A DNA stretch of 16,062 nucleotides from Candidatus Hydrogenedentota bacterium (GTDB taxonomy: Bacteria > Hydrogenedentota > Hydrogenedentia > Hydrogenedentiales > GCA-2746185): the NCBI GenBank assembly GCA_012965445.1, contig DTSJ01000095.1:1-16062 (forward strand). The letters run 5' to 3'. Shown here piece by piece: positions 1 through 8,500 of this stretch; the first letter of the stretch is position 1; each line of letters starts with the position of its first letter. The position numbers and the translations under genes were made by a program. The notes beneath the pieces are model-generated. The model was not told where the DNA came from, did not search any database, and was given only the letters and a program-made list of their open reading frames with translations.

Positions 1-898
1 AGCCTGGAAAGGGGTGCGTTGTAACGTCAACACCCTTAATTCCATTGGGTGCATGCGCGGTGATGGCGTTTTTTTGCCGATTTATGGTTACACCCATTTC
101 TTCGAGTTTTTCGAGGAAGTTGGGGAGCAGATCTGGATTGACGTGGTTGACGGTGACGCTGCCGCGAGTGGCGATGCCTGCGATGAGGAAGGTACCGGCT
201 TCGATACGGTCAGCGACGACGTTGTGGGTGGTACCCTGGAGGGAATCGACGCCTTCGATTTCGATCGTGTCTGTACCTGCGCCTACGATTTTTGCGCCCA
301 TGGCGTTGAGGAAGTTGGCGAGGTCTATGATTTCGGGTTCGCGGGCGACGTTTGAAATTCGTGTTCCGCCTTTTGCGCGGGCGGCTGCCATGATGAGATT
401 TTCGGTTGCGCCTACGCTGGGAAAGTCGAGGGCGATGTTCGCTCCAGTTGGTTGGCCTTCGGCGAGGACGTAGCCGTCTTCTATGTGAATTTTTGCGCCG
501 AGGGCTTCGAGTCCTTTGAGGTGGATATCGACGGGGCGTGTGCCGATTGCGCAGCCGCCGGGGAGGGAGACTTTTGCTTGGGCGAAACGCCCCCATAGCG
601 GGCCGAGTACGAAGAATGAGGCGCGTAGTTTTCGGACGAGGTCGTAGTGGGCTTCGCGGGTGTGGATTCGGGTTGGATCGAGGGTCATGGACTGTCCGGT
701 GAAATCGATTGCGACGCCCATTGAGGAGAGGACTTTGTCCATGGAGAAAATGTCGTGGAGGCACGGGACGTTGTGGAGGGTGCAGGGGCCTTCGGCCTGG
801 AGTACGGCTGCCATGAGGGGGAGGGTGGAGTTTTTTGCGCCGCGGATGTTGACGGTGCCGTTTAGTGCGTTTCCCCCGCGTACGAGTATTTTATCCAT
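1..898 (-). CDS. murA: UDP-N-acetylglucosamine 1-carboxyvinyltransferase MurA (partial, C-terminus outside window)
   Basis: Cytoplasmic enolpyruvyl transferase that performs the first committed step of peptidoglycan synthesis, moving enolpyruvate from PEP to UDP-GlcNAc. Translation from ATG at 898 starts MDKILVRGGNALNG and shows the substrate-binding GAKNSTLP motif (Lys22, Asn23). It also has the catalytic loop GGCAIGTRPVDIH with the PEP/fosfomycin-reactive cysteine at residue 116, so the enzyme should be fosfomycin-sensitive in principle. Later motifs include VGATEN and AGTFLIAG. 299 residues are present; the family usually has about 420, so roughly 120 C-terminal residues lie left of position 1. 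The last residues read VDVTTHPFPG, matching the conserved stretch before the final lobe. It lies downstream of secG on the same strand, but an intrinsic terminator separates the two, and no convincing promoter is visible in the roughly 30 bases between that terminator and the start codon. Family assignment is very secure. Confidence 0.96.
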   Translation of the reverse strand, partial: MDKILVRGGNALNGTVNIRGAKNSTLPLMAAVLQAEGPCTLHNVPCLHDIFSMDKVLSSMGVAIDFTGQSMTLDPTRIHTREAHYDLVRKLRASFFVLGPLWGRFAQAKVSLPGGCAIGTRPVDIHLKGLEALGAKIHIEDGYVLAEGQPTGANIALDFPSVGATENLIMAAARAKGGTRISNVAREPEIIDLANFLNAMGAKIVGAGTDTIEIEGVDSLQGTTHNVVADRIEAGTFLIAGIATRGSVTVNHVNPDLLPNFLEKLEEMGVTINRQKNAITAHAPNGIKGVDVTTHPFPG

Positions 899-928
899 GT
901 TGGCTGCTTCCCTGTTTCTGATTCACAT

Positions 929-961
929 AAAAAAGCCCAAAGCATGTGGGATGCTTTGGGC
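929..961 (-). terminator. Rho-independent terminator after secG
   Basis: Perfect 11-bp stem (GCCCAAAGCAT with ATGCTTTGGGC, 935-945 and 951-961) and a 5-base loop. On the minus strand it is followed by six T (A run at 929-934). It begins 24 bases after the secG stop codon, so it should end the tpiA-secG transcript. Its U-tract lies only about 30 bases before the murA start. Confidence 0.9.
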
Positions 962-985
962 GGATAGGTTCATTTTGGAGTGTCT

Positions 986-1507
986 TTACTGTGCGTCATC
1001 CGAGGAGTCTTCTTCTGTTGTCTCGCCGATTGTTTCATCGGGTGTGGCTTCGTCGGTTCCTTCGGTTGCATCCGGGGTTGTTTCGAGCTCCGGCGTGACT
1101 GCGGCAGATTCGTTGTGTGCGGAGGCATTTGTTACGCCTGTATCGAGGCCCAATTCCTCCATCGTGGTGCTGCTGATTGTGGAGCTTGACATGGTTGGAT
1201 CGCTGTCGCTGAGTTCGAGGAGGTCAGGGGCTGCGCCTTTGTCGAGTCGACCGGAAAGAACCGAGAGGACGATTGCGATGGTCATGAAGAGGGTTGCACC
1301 TGCATAGGTGATTTTAACAGGCAGGGTCTGGGCGTTTTTCGTGCCGAATACGGTGTCTGTGCCTCCGCCTCCGCCGAGGGCCCCGCCGAATCCGCCGCCT
1401 TTACCCTGCTGAAGAAGTACGATCCCGATGAGGCCGACACACGCGGGGACGTATACGACCATGAGGGTCCACCATATTGTATTTACACTGAAAATTGCGT
1501 CTAACAT
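986..1507 (-). CDS. secG: Preprotein translocase subunit SecG with long acidic C-terminal tail
   Basis: Small inner-membrane subunit of the SecYEG channel that assists SecA-driven protein export. Two membrane segments are visible (about residues 11-34 and 66-86). They flank the typical cytoplasmic glycine-rich loop LLQQGKGGGFGGALGGGGG and the conserved DTVFGTKNAQ stretch. SecG proteins are usually 75-130 residues; this one is 173 because of a tail from about residue 95 onward, rich in Ser, Thr, Asp and Glu and ending EEDSSDDAQ. ATG at 1507 is preceded by an AAGGA sequence about 12 bases upstream. It lies 34 bases downstream of tpiA on the same strand, the widespread tpiA-secG pairing, and the two are probably co-transcribed up to the terminator at 929-961. 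Confidence 0.93.
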   Translation of the reverse strand: MLDAIFSVNTIWWTLMVVYVPACVGLIGIVLLQQGKGGGFGGALGGGGGTDTVFGTKNAQTLPVKITYAGATLFMTIAIVLSVLSGRLDKGAAPDLLELSDSDPTMSSSTISSTTMEELGLDTGVTNASAHNESAAVTPELETTPDATEGTDEATPDETIGETTEEDSSDDAQ

Positions 1508-1541
1508 ATTGCTTGTTGTTCCTTATTTCGCTGTTTTGATT

Positions 1542-2297
1542 CTATATTGTCGCTCTAACGATTGCGGCAAAACTTTCTGCATCCAGGGATGCGCCGCCGA
1601 CCAAGGCACCGTCGACATTTTGCTGACTCATCAACTCTGCGGCATTGTCTGGCTTGACACTTCCACCGTATTGTATCCGCAGCGCATCGGCTACGGTTCC
1701 ATTAAACTTTTCTTTGACTACGTCTCGTACGAATGCGTGGGCTTCTTCGGCCTGCGCGGGCGTGGCGGTCAATCCAGTACCAATTGCCCATACCGGCTCG
1801 TATGCCAGGACGACGTTGCTGAAGTCATCGTCTGAGAAGCCTGACAGGCCGCCTAGCAACTGACGGGTGAGTACATCGTTCATCGTGCCGCCTTCTCGTT
1901 CTTCGAGGGTTTCCCCTATGCAAAAAATGACATTCAGGCCGGAAGCGAGTGCAAATTTCAATTTTTCGTTCAACAGTGCGTCGGATTCGCGGAAAATATG
2001 GCGTCTTTCACTATGTCCGAGAATAGTCCATGTACAACCTGCGTCCTGGAGCATTTGCGGAGAGAGTTCGCCTGTAAAGGCGCCGCTTTCCGCGTGCCAG
2101 CAGTTTTGGCCCGAAACCTGGATTCTACTACCGTCAAGAGCATCGGCGACTGATTTCAGTACGGTTGCTACGGGACAGACTACGACCTCGGTGCCTTCAA
2201 CGTCAGCTAGCTGATTTTTGAGAGCGGTGGCCAACGCGACAGCGTCGGTACTCAGCTGGTTCATTTTCCAGTTTCCAGCAACTATTGGCGTACGCAC
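1542..2297 (-). CDS. tpiA: Triosephosphate isomerase
   Basis: Cytoplasmic glycolytic/gluconeogenic enzyme that interconverts dihydroxyacetone phosphate and glyceraldehyde 3-phosphate. The 251-residue length is normal for the family. All catalytic signatures are present: NWKMN with Lys11, ILGHSERR with the electrophile His95, and AYEPVWAIGTG with the base Glu167. The phosphate-gripping loop 6 (WAIGTGLTATP) and the GGSVKPDN and GALVGGASL motifs near the C-terminus are also intact. The start is a GTG at 2297, preceded by GAGG about 10 bases upstream; translation from it begins MRTPIVAGNWKMN, the usual N-terminus. It lies 105 bases downstream of the RND operon and just upstream of secG. A possible own promoter is at 2355-2384. 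Confidence 0.97.
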   Translation of the reverse strand: MRTPIVAGNWKMNQLSTDAVALATALKNQLADVEGTEVVVCPVATVLKSVADALDGSRIQVSGQNCWHAESGAFTGELSPQMLQDAGCTWTILGHSERRHIFRESDALLNEKLKFALASGLNVIFCIGETLEEREGGTMNDVLTRQLLGGLSGFSDDDFSNVVLAYEPVWAIGTGLTATPAQAEEAHAFVRDVVKEKFNGTVADALRIQYGGSVKPDNAAELMSQQNVDGALVGGASLDAESFAAIVRATI

Positions 2298-2354
2298 TAT
2301 ATTGTTTCCTCATTCAACTGTTATTGCCCAATTCCAGGGGGATTCAAGCGCCAC

Positions 2355-2384
2355 ATAGTAGCATAGATATGCGATGCGCCGCAA
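2355..2384 (-). promoter_or_regulatory. Possible promoter for tpiA-secG
   Basis: In the 105-base gap between the RND operon and tpiA the minus strand reads TGCTACTAT, an extended -10 (TGn before TACTAT, 2355-2360). A poor -35, TTGCGG (2379-2384), sits 18 bases upstream. No T-run hairpin terminator for the RND operon is visible in this gap, so read-through into tpiA is also possible. Confidence 0.35.
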
Positions 2385-2402
2385 TTTGGGCGTGATCGGA
2401 CG

Positions 2403-5400
2403 CTATCCTTGTCGAAGTGATACGAGTTCCCCGAAGAATCGCATGATCCATTGTTGGAGGTCATCTATAAACGAGTAGAACAGGGGTACCACGAAGAGGG
2501 TGAGGACTGTGCCGGCGGAGAGGCCTCCGATCATTGACATTCCGAGGCTGACGGTTGCGGGTTCGCCGATGCGCCCGCCGATCGCGAGGGGAATGGCGCC
2601 GAGTATGGTTGTAAGGGCAGTCATGAGTACTGGGCGGAGGCGATTGAGTCCGCCCTGGACGATGGCATCATAGCGATCAAGTCCTTCTTTGCGGAGCTGG
2701 TTTATGTGATCGACGATGACGATTCCGTTGTTGACGACTACGCCAACCATGAGGATACATCCGATGAACGCGATGGTGTCCATTGAGGTCCCGGTGAGAA
2801 ACATGAGCCATATTACGCCGAGAAATGCCATGGGTACGGTGGTAAGGATTGAGAGCGGGAGGAGGCATGATTCGAAGAGGGCACTCATAACGATGAAGAT
2901 AAGGAGTACGGCCATGAGAAGCAATGAGAAGAAGTTACTCTGGTTGTCTTCGATGCCGCGGAGTTCGTCACCCATTGCGACATTGTAGCCTGTCGGCATT
3001 TCGAAGTTTGATACGAGTCCGCGCATGGCAGTATGGATATCGTTGAGATTTTTGCTCGCGACGCTACCGACTGCGTAGACGAAATTTTTTCCGTTGCGTC
3101 TTTGGATAACGCGCGGGGTTTCTGTTCTATGTTTTGTGACCAGTTGATTCATCGTGACCATTGTCCCGTCTGAACCGGCCATCATAATATTGTTCAGGTT
3201 GTTTGTATTCTTGCGATCTTCCTCGCGAAATTGTCCCCAAACGGTAATTTCGCGACTGCCCGATTTCATTTTTGACAACTGTGCGCCACGCAATGCGAAG
3301 GATACCGTTTGTGCGATGTCCATTGGCCTGATGCCCATATATCCAGCGAGCTCGGTATCTACTTTCAGCTGAATCTCCTGATTTGACCGCTGGGTGCTTA
3401 GCTCGGCACCAGTAAGACCGGGTAAATCATCAAGGAGGGCGAGGAAGCGTTTTGCGTAGCCGTCCAGGGTCTGGGTATCGTCGCCTTCGAGTCTGGCAGA
3501 TACGCGCTTCTGGGCAGAACCTCCCCCACGTCCTCCGCCACCACCGCCGCCGCCGCCCATACCGCCTGTGGAGACTGAGAACTCTACTCCTGGGGCGTTG
3601 TCGGGAAGAACGTACCATAGGATGTCCATGACTTCTTCGGAGGAATAGGGAAATGCTTCCCAAGTGGAGTCCATGTCTTCGTCGTTGATCAGGAAGAGGT
3701 TCATCTCTCCGCCGCGCGCTGTGTACTGTTTGAAGGAGTGTTTGACTCCGAGTGTTTCGTGGAGCGGTTTAATGATGCTTTCCATGGTTTCGAAGACTTC
3801 GCTCGCCATTTCCATGTTGTAATTGGCATCGAAATCGACGTCGATCTCGATCATGCGCCCGTCTGAGGTGGGCATTTCCTGAAATCCCATTCGTTTCATG
3901 GGAACTTGAACAGTTAGATAGACAAATCCGGCGACGATAAGCAGGGATACGAAGCGATGCTTCATCCCGCGTCGCAGGAAGAGCTCGTAGCCATTTCGAA
4001 GGACGTAGACGGGGTTCAGAAAGCGCAGTCTTGACGGCTTTGAGGGTGCCTCAGAATCGTCCATTGTATGCACCCAATGCAGTCGGTTCAGCAGTCTTGA
4101 CCAGGGTGATGTTTCGTTGATTTTGAATCGACTCACGGCGAGGGGTATGACGGTAAGAGCTATGACAAGACTTGCCACGAGGGAAACAGTTACGGGTACG
4201 GCAAAATGTCGCATGAGGACGGACATTTCACCGCTGTCGATGTAAAATACTGGAACGAAGACGACTGCAGTGGTTAGGGTGGCAGCGATGATGGCCATTG
4301 CAACTTCGGAGGCGCCTTGCTTCGCACTCTCAAAGCGATCCAGTCCCTTTGCGCGAAGCCGATAGATATTTTCGATAACCACGATGGAGTTGTCTACGAC
4401 CATGCCGACGGCTATGATGAGAGACATCATGGTGATGAGATTCAATGTCATTCCAACGGCATACAGGAACACGAAAGCGGCGACAAGCGATCCGGGAATG
4501 GCGAGGGCGACGACGATTGTGGGGCGGATTCTTCTGAGAAATGCGAACAGGACGAGCAGAGCCATGCAGCCGCCGTAGATTGAGGCTTTCTTGAGGCCGT
4601 TCAGGGCACCGGTAATGATATCGCCTTGATTGAAGAATACGAATTTTTGAGCGCCTTCCATCTCTGGTTCTGCGAGGATGCGCTCCAACTCGGCCATGAC
4701 GGCCTCACATGTTTTTGCGGTGTTTGCGTTGGACTCTTTTGTCACGATCATAAACATCTGTCGCTGACCATCGATCGAAAAGTGGGAATCCTCTTCATCT
4801 TCGCGAAGGCTTCCTGTGGCGACTTCACCGAGGCGTGCTCCGTTGGCGAGGGGAAGCTGGATGTAGTCTGCGATGGAGTCCAGCTTGGCTTCTGCGCGAA
4901 TCGCGTATTCCTTGTTTCCGTCCATGAGCTGGCCGACGCCGACATCCACGTTTCCGGTATTGAGGGTGTTTATGACATCGTAAAGAGAGAGATTGCGCGA
5001 GAGGAGAGACTGCTGGTCAAAGTTTACGTTGTAGTCCTGCTGGCGCCATCCCCAGACGTTGATTTCGGCGACTCCTTCGATACGCAGCAATCTTGGCAAG
5101 ACTTTCTCATCAATCCTTTGTGCGAACGCGTCGTAGTCTCCTTTCCCGCTGAGCGCGACCTGCATGATAGGGATAGATTCCAGGGAGAAATGGCGCACGA
5201 ATATCTGATCAGATTCTTCTGGAAGAACCATCCGGAGCCGCTCGATGCGATCACGTACTTCGCCGAGGGCGGTGGTCATATCTGTACCGGATTCGAAATT
5301 GAGGCTTACGAAACATCCGTCCGAACTGGAGTTTGTGTAGATTTGTCTGAGGCTGGGAAGGGTTCCGAATTCTCCTTCGGCGGGTATTGCGATTTCCTGT

Positions 5401-5585
5401 TCAACCTGGGCTGGGGTAGCACCGGGATAGGGAATGAATGCGCCGAGGAAAGGGAGATCCAAGGGGGGCATGAACGTTACGGCGGTTCGCTGGGCGGTGA
5501 GGACTCCGAAGCAGATGAGGGTGATGACGAGCATGGTGACGGTGACTGGCCGCTCAAGTGCTATTGCAGGTAGTGATTTTTTCAC
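2403..5585 (-). CDS. RND efflux permease, HAE1/AcrB-like (second subunit of a pair)
   Basis: Inner-membrane proton-driven permease of the resistance-nodulation-division family, 1060 residues, close to the usual length. It has TM1 after MKKSLPAIALERPVTV, a periplasmic porter/docking domain, the TM2-6 bundle (about residues 325-495), a second periplasmic half and TM8-12. In TM4 the motif GMVVDNSIVVIENIYR has Asp398 where AcrB has Asp407, but Asn399 replaces Asp408. In TM10, VVNNGIVIVDH has Asn where AcrB has Lys940. The relay therefore resembles the VDN/VNN branch rather than classical AcrB. A glycine run (GGMGGGGGGGGGRGGG, about residues 672-687) lies in the second porter half. The GTG start at 5585 overlaps the stop of the upstream permease by 4 bases (GTGA), implying translational coupling, and the pair may form a heterotrimer as MdtB and MdtC do. 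Substrate cannot be told from sequence. Confidence 0.93.
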   Translation of the reverse strand: MKKSLPAIALERPVTVTMLVITLICFGVLTAQRTAVTFMPPLDLPFLGAFIPYPGATPAQVEQEIAIPAEGEFGTLPSLRQIYTNSSSDGCFVSLNFESGTDMTTALGEVRDRIERLRMVLPEESDQIFVRHFSLESIPIMQVALSGKGDYDAFAQRIDEKVLPRLLRIEGVAEINVWGWRQQDYNVNFDQQSLLSRNLSLYDVINTLNTGNVDVGVGQLMDGNKEYAIRAEAKLDSIADYIQLPLANGARLGEVATGSLREDEEDSHFSIDGQRQMFMIVTKESNANTAKTCEAVMAELERILAEPEMEGAQKFVFFNQGDIITGALNGLKKASIYGGCMALLVLFAFLRRIRPTIVVALAIPGSLVAAFVFLYAVGMTLNLITMMSLIIAVGMVVDNSIVVIENIYRLRAKGLDRFESAKQGASEVAMAIIAATLTTAVVFVPVFYIDSGEMSVLMRHFAVPVTVSLVASLVIALTVIPLAVSRFKINETSPWSRLLNRLHWVHTMDDSEAPSKPSRLRFLNPVYVLRNGYELFLRRGMKHRFVSLLIVAGFVYLTVQVPMKRMGFQEMPTSDGRMIEIDVDFDANYNMEMASEVFETMESIIKPLHETLGVKHSFKQYTARGGEMNLFLINDEDMDSTWEAFPYSSEEVMDILWYVLPDNAPGVEFSVSTGGMGGGGGGGGGRGGGSAQKRVSARLEGDDTQTLDGYAKRFLALLDDLPGLTGAELSTQRSNQEIQLKVDTELAGYMGIRPMDIAQTVSFALRGAQLSKMKSGSREITVWGQFREEDRKNTNNLNNIMMAGSDGTMVTMNQLVTKHRTETPRVIQRRNGKNFVYAVGSVASKNLNDIHTAMRGLVSNFEMPTGYNVAMGDELRGIEDNQSNFFSLLLMAVLLIFIVMSALFESCLLPLSILTTVPMAFLGVIWLMFLTGTSMDTIAFIGCILMVGVVVNNGIVIVDHINQLRKEGLDRYDAIVQGGLNRLRPVLMTALTTILGAIPLAIGGRIGEPATVSLGMSMIGGLSAGTVLTLFVVPLFYSFIDDLQQWIMRFFGELVSLRQG

Positions 5586-8500
5586 GCTTTGTCCCTGCTG
5601 GCAAACATGTAGTAGATAACGGGGATTATAAACAAAGTGAGTACAGTGGAGGAAATCAATCCTGACATGACAGTGATTGCCATTGGGCTTCGGATTTCGG
5701 CGCCTTCACCGCTTGAGAGGGCCATGGGAATCAAGCCGAGTACGGTGGTAGCAGCGGTCATCATAATGGGACGAAAGCGTACGGTACCTGCTTCTACGAT
5801 TGCGTCGATTTTTGAATGACCGCGGGCTCGCAGCTGATTGATATAGTCGACGAGAATGATTGCGCTGTTTACGACGATTCCAGCGAGCACGATTCCGCCG
5901 ATGAATACGATTATACTGACGCTTTGATTGAGCCAGGCGAGCGCGTAGACGACTCCGATAAAGGCGAGGGGAACGGAGAACATAATGAACATGGGGTGAA
6001 CGATTGATTCGAACTGACACGCCATGACGACGTAAACGAGGAAAATTGCAAGTGCTATTGCGAAGAGCAGCCCGCCGTAGGATGATTCGAGTTCCCGGTT
6101 TTGTCCGCCCAACACGTATTCGTATCCGTCTCCCCAGGCGATTGTTTCCATGCGAGCACGAATATCGCTGGCGACGCTGCCGAGATCGCGTCCTTCGACA
6201 TTTGCTGTAACGAGCACGACCTGACGCTGATCGATACGTCTGATTTCGCTCGGCCCGTCGGTCTCTACGATGCGGGCGACGGACATGAGCGGCGTCGGCG
6301 GGTCTCCTTCTGTGACGGAGAGCATTTTCAGGTCATCGATGCTTGTCATGCGTGCCTGGTCTGATCGAACACGAATGTCGACTTTTTCTCCGCCCCTGTT
6401 GAACTGGGTGGCGACGTCTCCCTGGACTTCAGTTCGGAGGAGTTGTGCGACTTGAATGGGCTGAATGTTTTTCGCTCCGAGGAGTTCGCGGTCGAGGAGC
6501 ACGTGTACTTCGGGATATCCGCGTTTCAGGCTTAATTCGGCGTCCTTGATACCTCTTATGTCGTGTATGGCTGCGAGTGCCTGGTTTCCGAGGTCTTCGA
6601 GAATATCGATTTCCTCTCCGTAGATTTGGAGTTCCATTGCGGTCTTGAAACTGAAGAGCGTGGGCAGTGTGAAGGTGATTTGTTCTGAGGTGCGTGCAAG
6701 AACTTCCTGGCGCATGCGCTCGATAATTTCGTCCTGATACTTGACGGTTTCTTCTGGGTTGACGAGCTTCACGGTCAATATGGCGACGTTTTCGCTTTCT
6801 CCGGCGCCGGTGGTACTTGCTTCTCCGCCGACCTGCATTGTGACGGAGTCGACTTCTGGAAATGCCTGTACGATTTGCTCGATGGAGTGGGCCTTTTCTT
6901 CTGTGGTCTCGAGCTGGGTGCCGGGTTCGGCCTCGATGCGGATGCCGAATTCGCCCTGCTTCATGGGTGGAATTAATTCACGACCGAGGAGCTGCGACTG
7001 TGCGAAGGCGAAATAGGAAATTGCGACTGCCGCGAGGAGGATGATTGGGCTGACGTGGAGTGCCTGCCTGAGGAGGAGTGTATAGAGGGATCGGGACGCC
7101 TGAAATCCGTATTCAAAAATTCTGATTGGAAGGAACAGTAGGGTGCGAAAAACGACTGCGAGGGCCTGGTAAATTGCGAATGTCAGGAACACGAGCAGGC
7201 TGAATATGGTAGCGAGCAGTACGCCGATGAGGGAGATTGCTACGCGCAGCACGAACAAGACTACGGCAGGAAGCATGAGAATGGCGAGGCCGAGCCGGCG
7301 AACTCCTTTTGCGTTGCGTCTTGCTGCGACGGCGACGCCGGCTGTTTCTGCCCAGAGATCACGGATACCTGTTTTTGTATAGCCGAGTCCAAGTTTGGGG
7401 AGTGCCAGGAGGATGTCTTTTTTCGATTTACCGGCATCTCTGCCGTCCCGAATGCCGCGAAAAATCCATACTGCGTTTCTTCCACCGACGAGGGGCATGC
7501 CTTCGCGTGATGCGATCATCGGAATCAGGTAGAGGGCGACCATGAGGGATGCGATTAGGGAAAAGGTTACTGTTAGTGCGAGATCTCGGAACAGCTGCCC
7601 GGCGATGCCTTCGACGAAAACGATTGGGAAGAAGACGGCGATGGTGGTGAGCGTGGATGCGGTAACGGCGCTTGCGACTTCTTGTGTGCCTCGCTCGGCG
7701 GCGTCTTTTATGCCGTCGCCTTCTTCGCGGCAGCGGAATATGCTTTCGAGTACGACGATAGAGTTATCGACGAGCATTCCGACCCCGAGGGCGAGTCCTC
7801 CGAGGGACATGATGTTGAGTGAAATTTCCTGGATAAACATGGGTACGAAGGTTGCGACGACGGAGATTGGGATCGCGATGCCGATGATGACTGTGCTTCG
7901 GAGTTCCCGGAGGAAGAGGAAGAGTACGAGCAGTGCGAGCACGCCGCCTACGAGGGCTGTTCTTTTGACTTCGGCGATTGAGGCTTCTATGAACCGGGAC
8001 TGGTCGGTGATGAGGATTGGGCGTGCGAAATCAGGGAGTCTGTTTTTGAGGCGATCACCGCGAGCCTGCATTTTGTCGTACTGTTCGAGGGCCATTTTCG
8101 CGCGACCGCTTGGGTCATTCTCCGCGACCTTGCGGAACATGCGAATCTGAAAGGGTTCTGTCTGGTCGAAATGGAAGAATTTCTTGAGGACTTTGGCTAC
8201 CTGGACGACGTTTGCACTGCCTTCTTTGAAGAATTCGAGCTCGACGGCTTCCTGTCCGTTGACTCGGACGATGGTCTCGCGTTCCTTCATGCCCATGGAG
8301 ACTTCGGCGATATCGGTGAGCCTGAAGCGTTGGGTTTGCTGGGCTTGTTGGCCGGGTTGCTGGGGCTGAAAGGCTTGGCCGGGCTGACCGCCCATGGAGG
8401 AGACGATTACGTTGCGGACTTCTTCGACGTTTTTGAATTCGTTAAGTGTGCGTACGAGGTATTCTGCCTTGCCTTCTTTGAGGCGGCCGCCGGAGAGGTT

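Noticed and set aside
210..764. Minus-strand Arg/Pro-rich open frame inside murA (184 codons)
   Set aside because: Shifted frame of the clear murA gene; the extreme Arg/Pro/His bias is typical of a shadow frame.
4626..5573. Long plus-strand open frame (315 codons)
   Set aside because: Exactly antisense to the second RND permease; Cys/Phe/Asp/Gly-rich composition is the mirror of its codon use, with no family motif.
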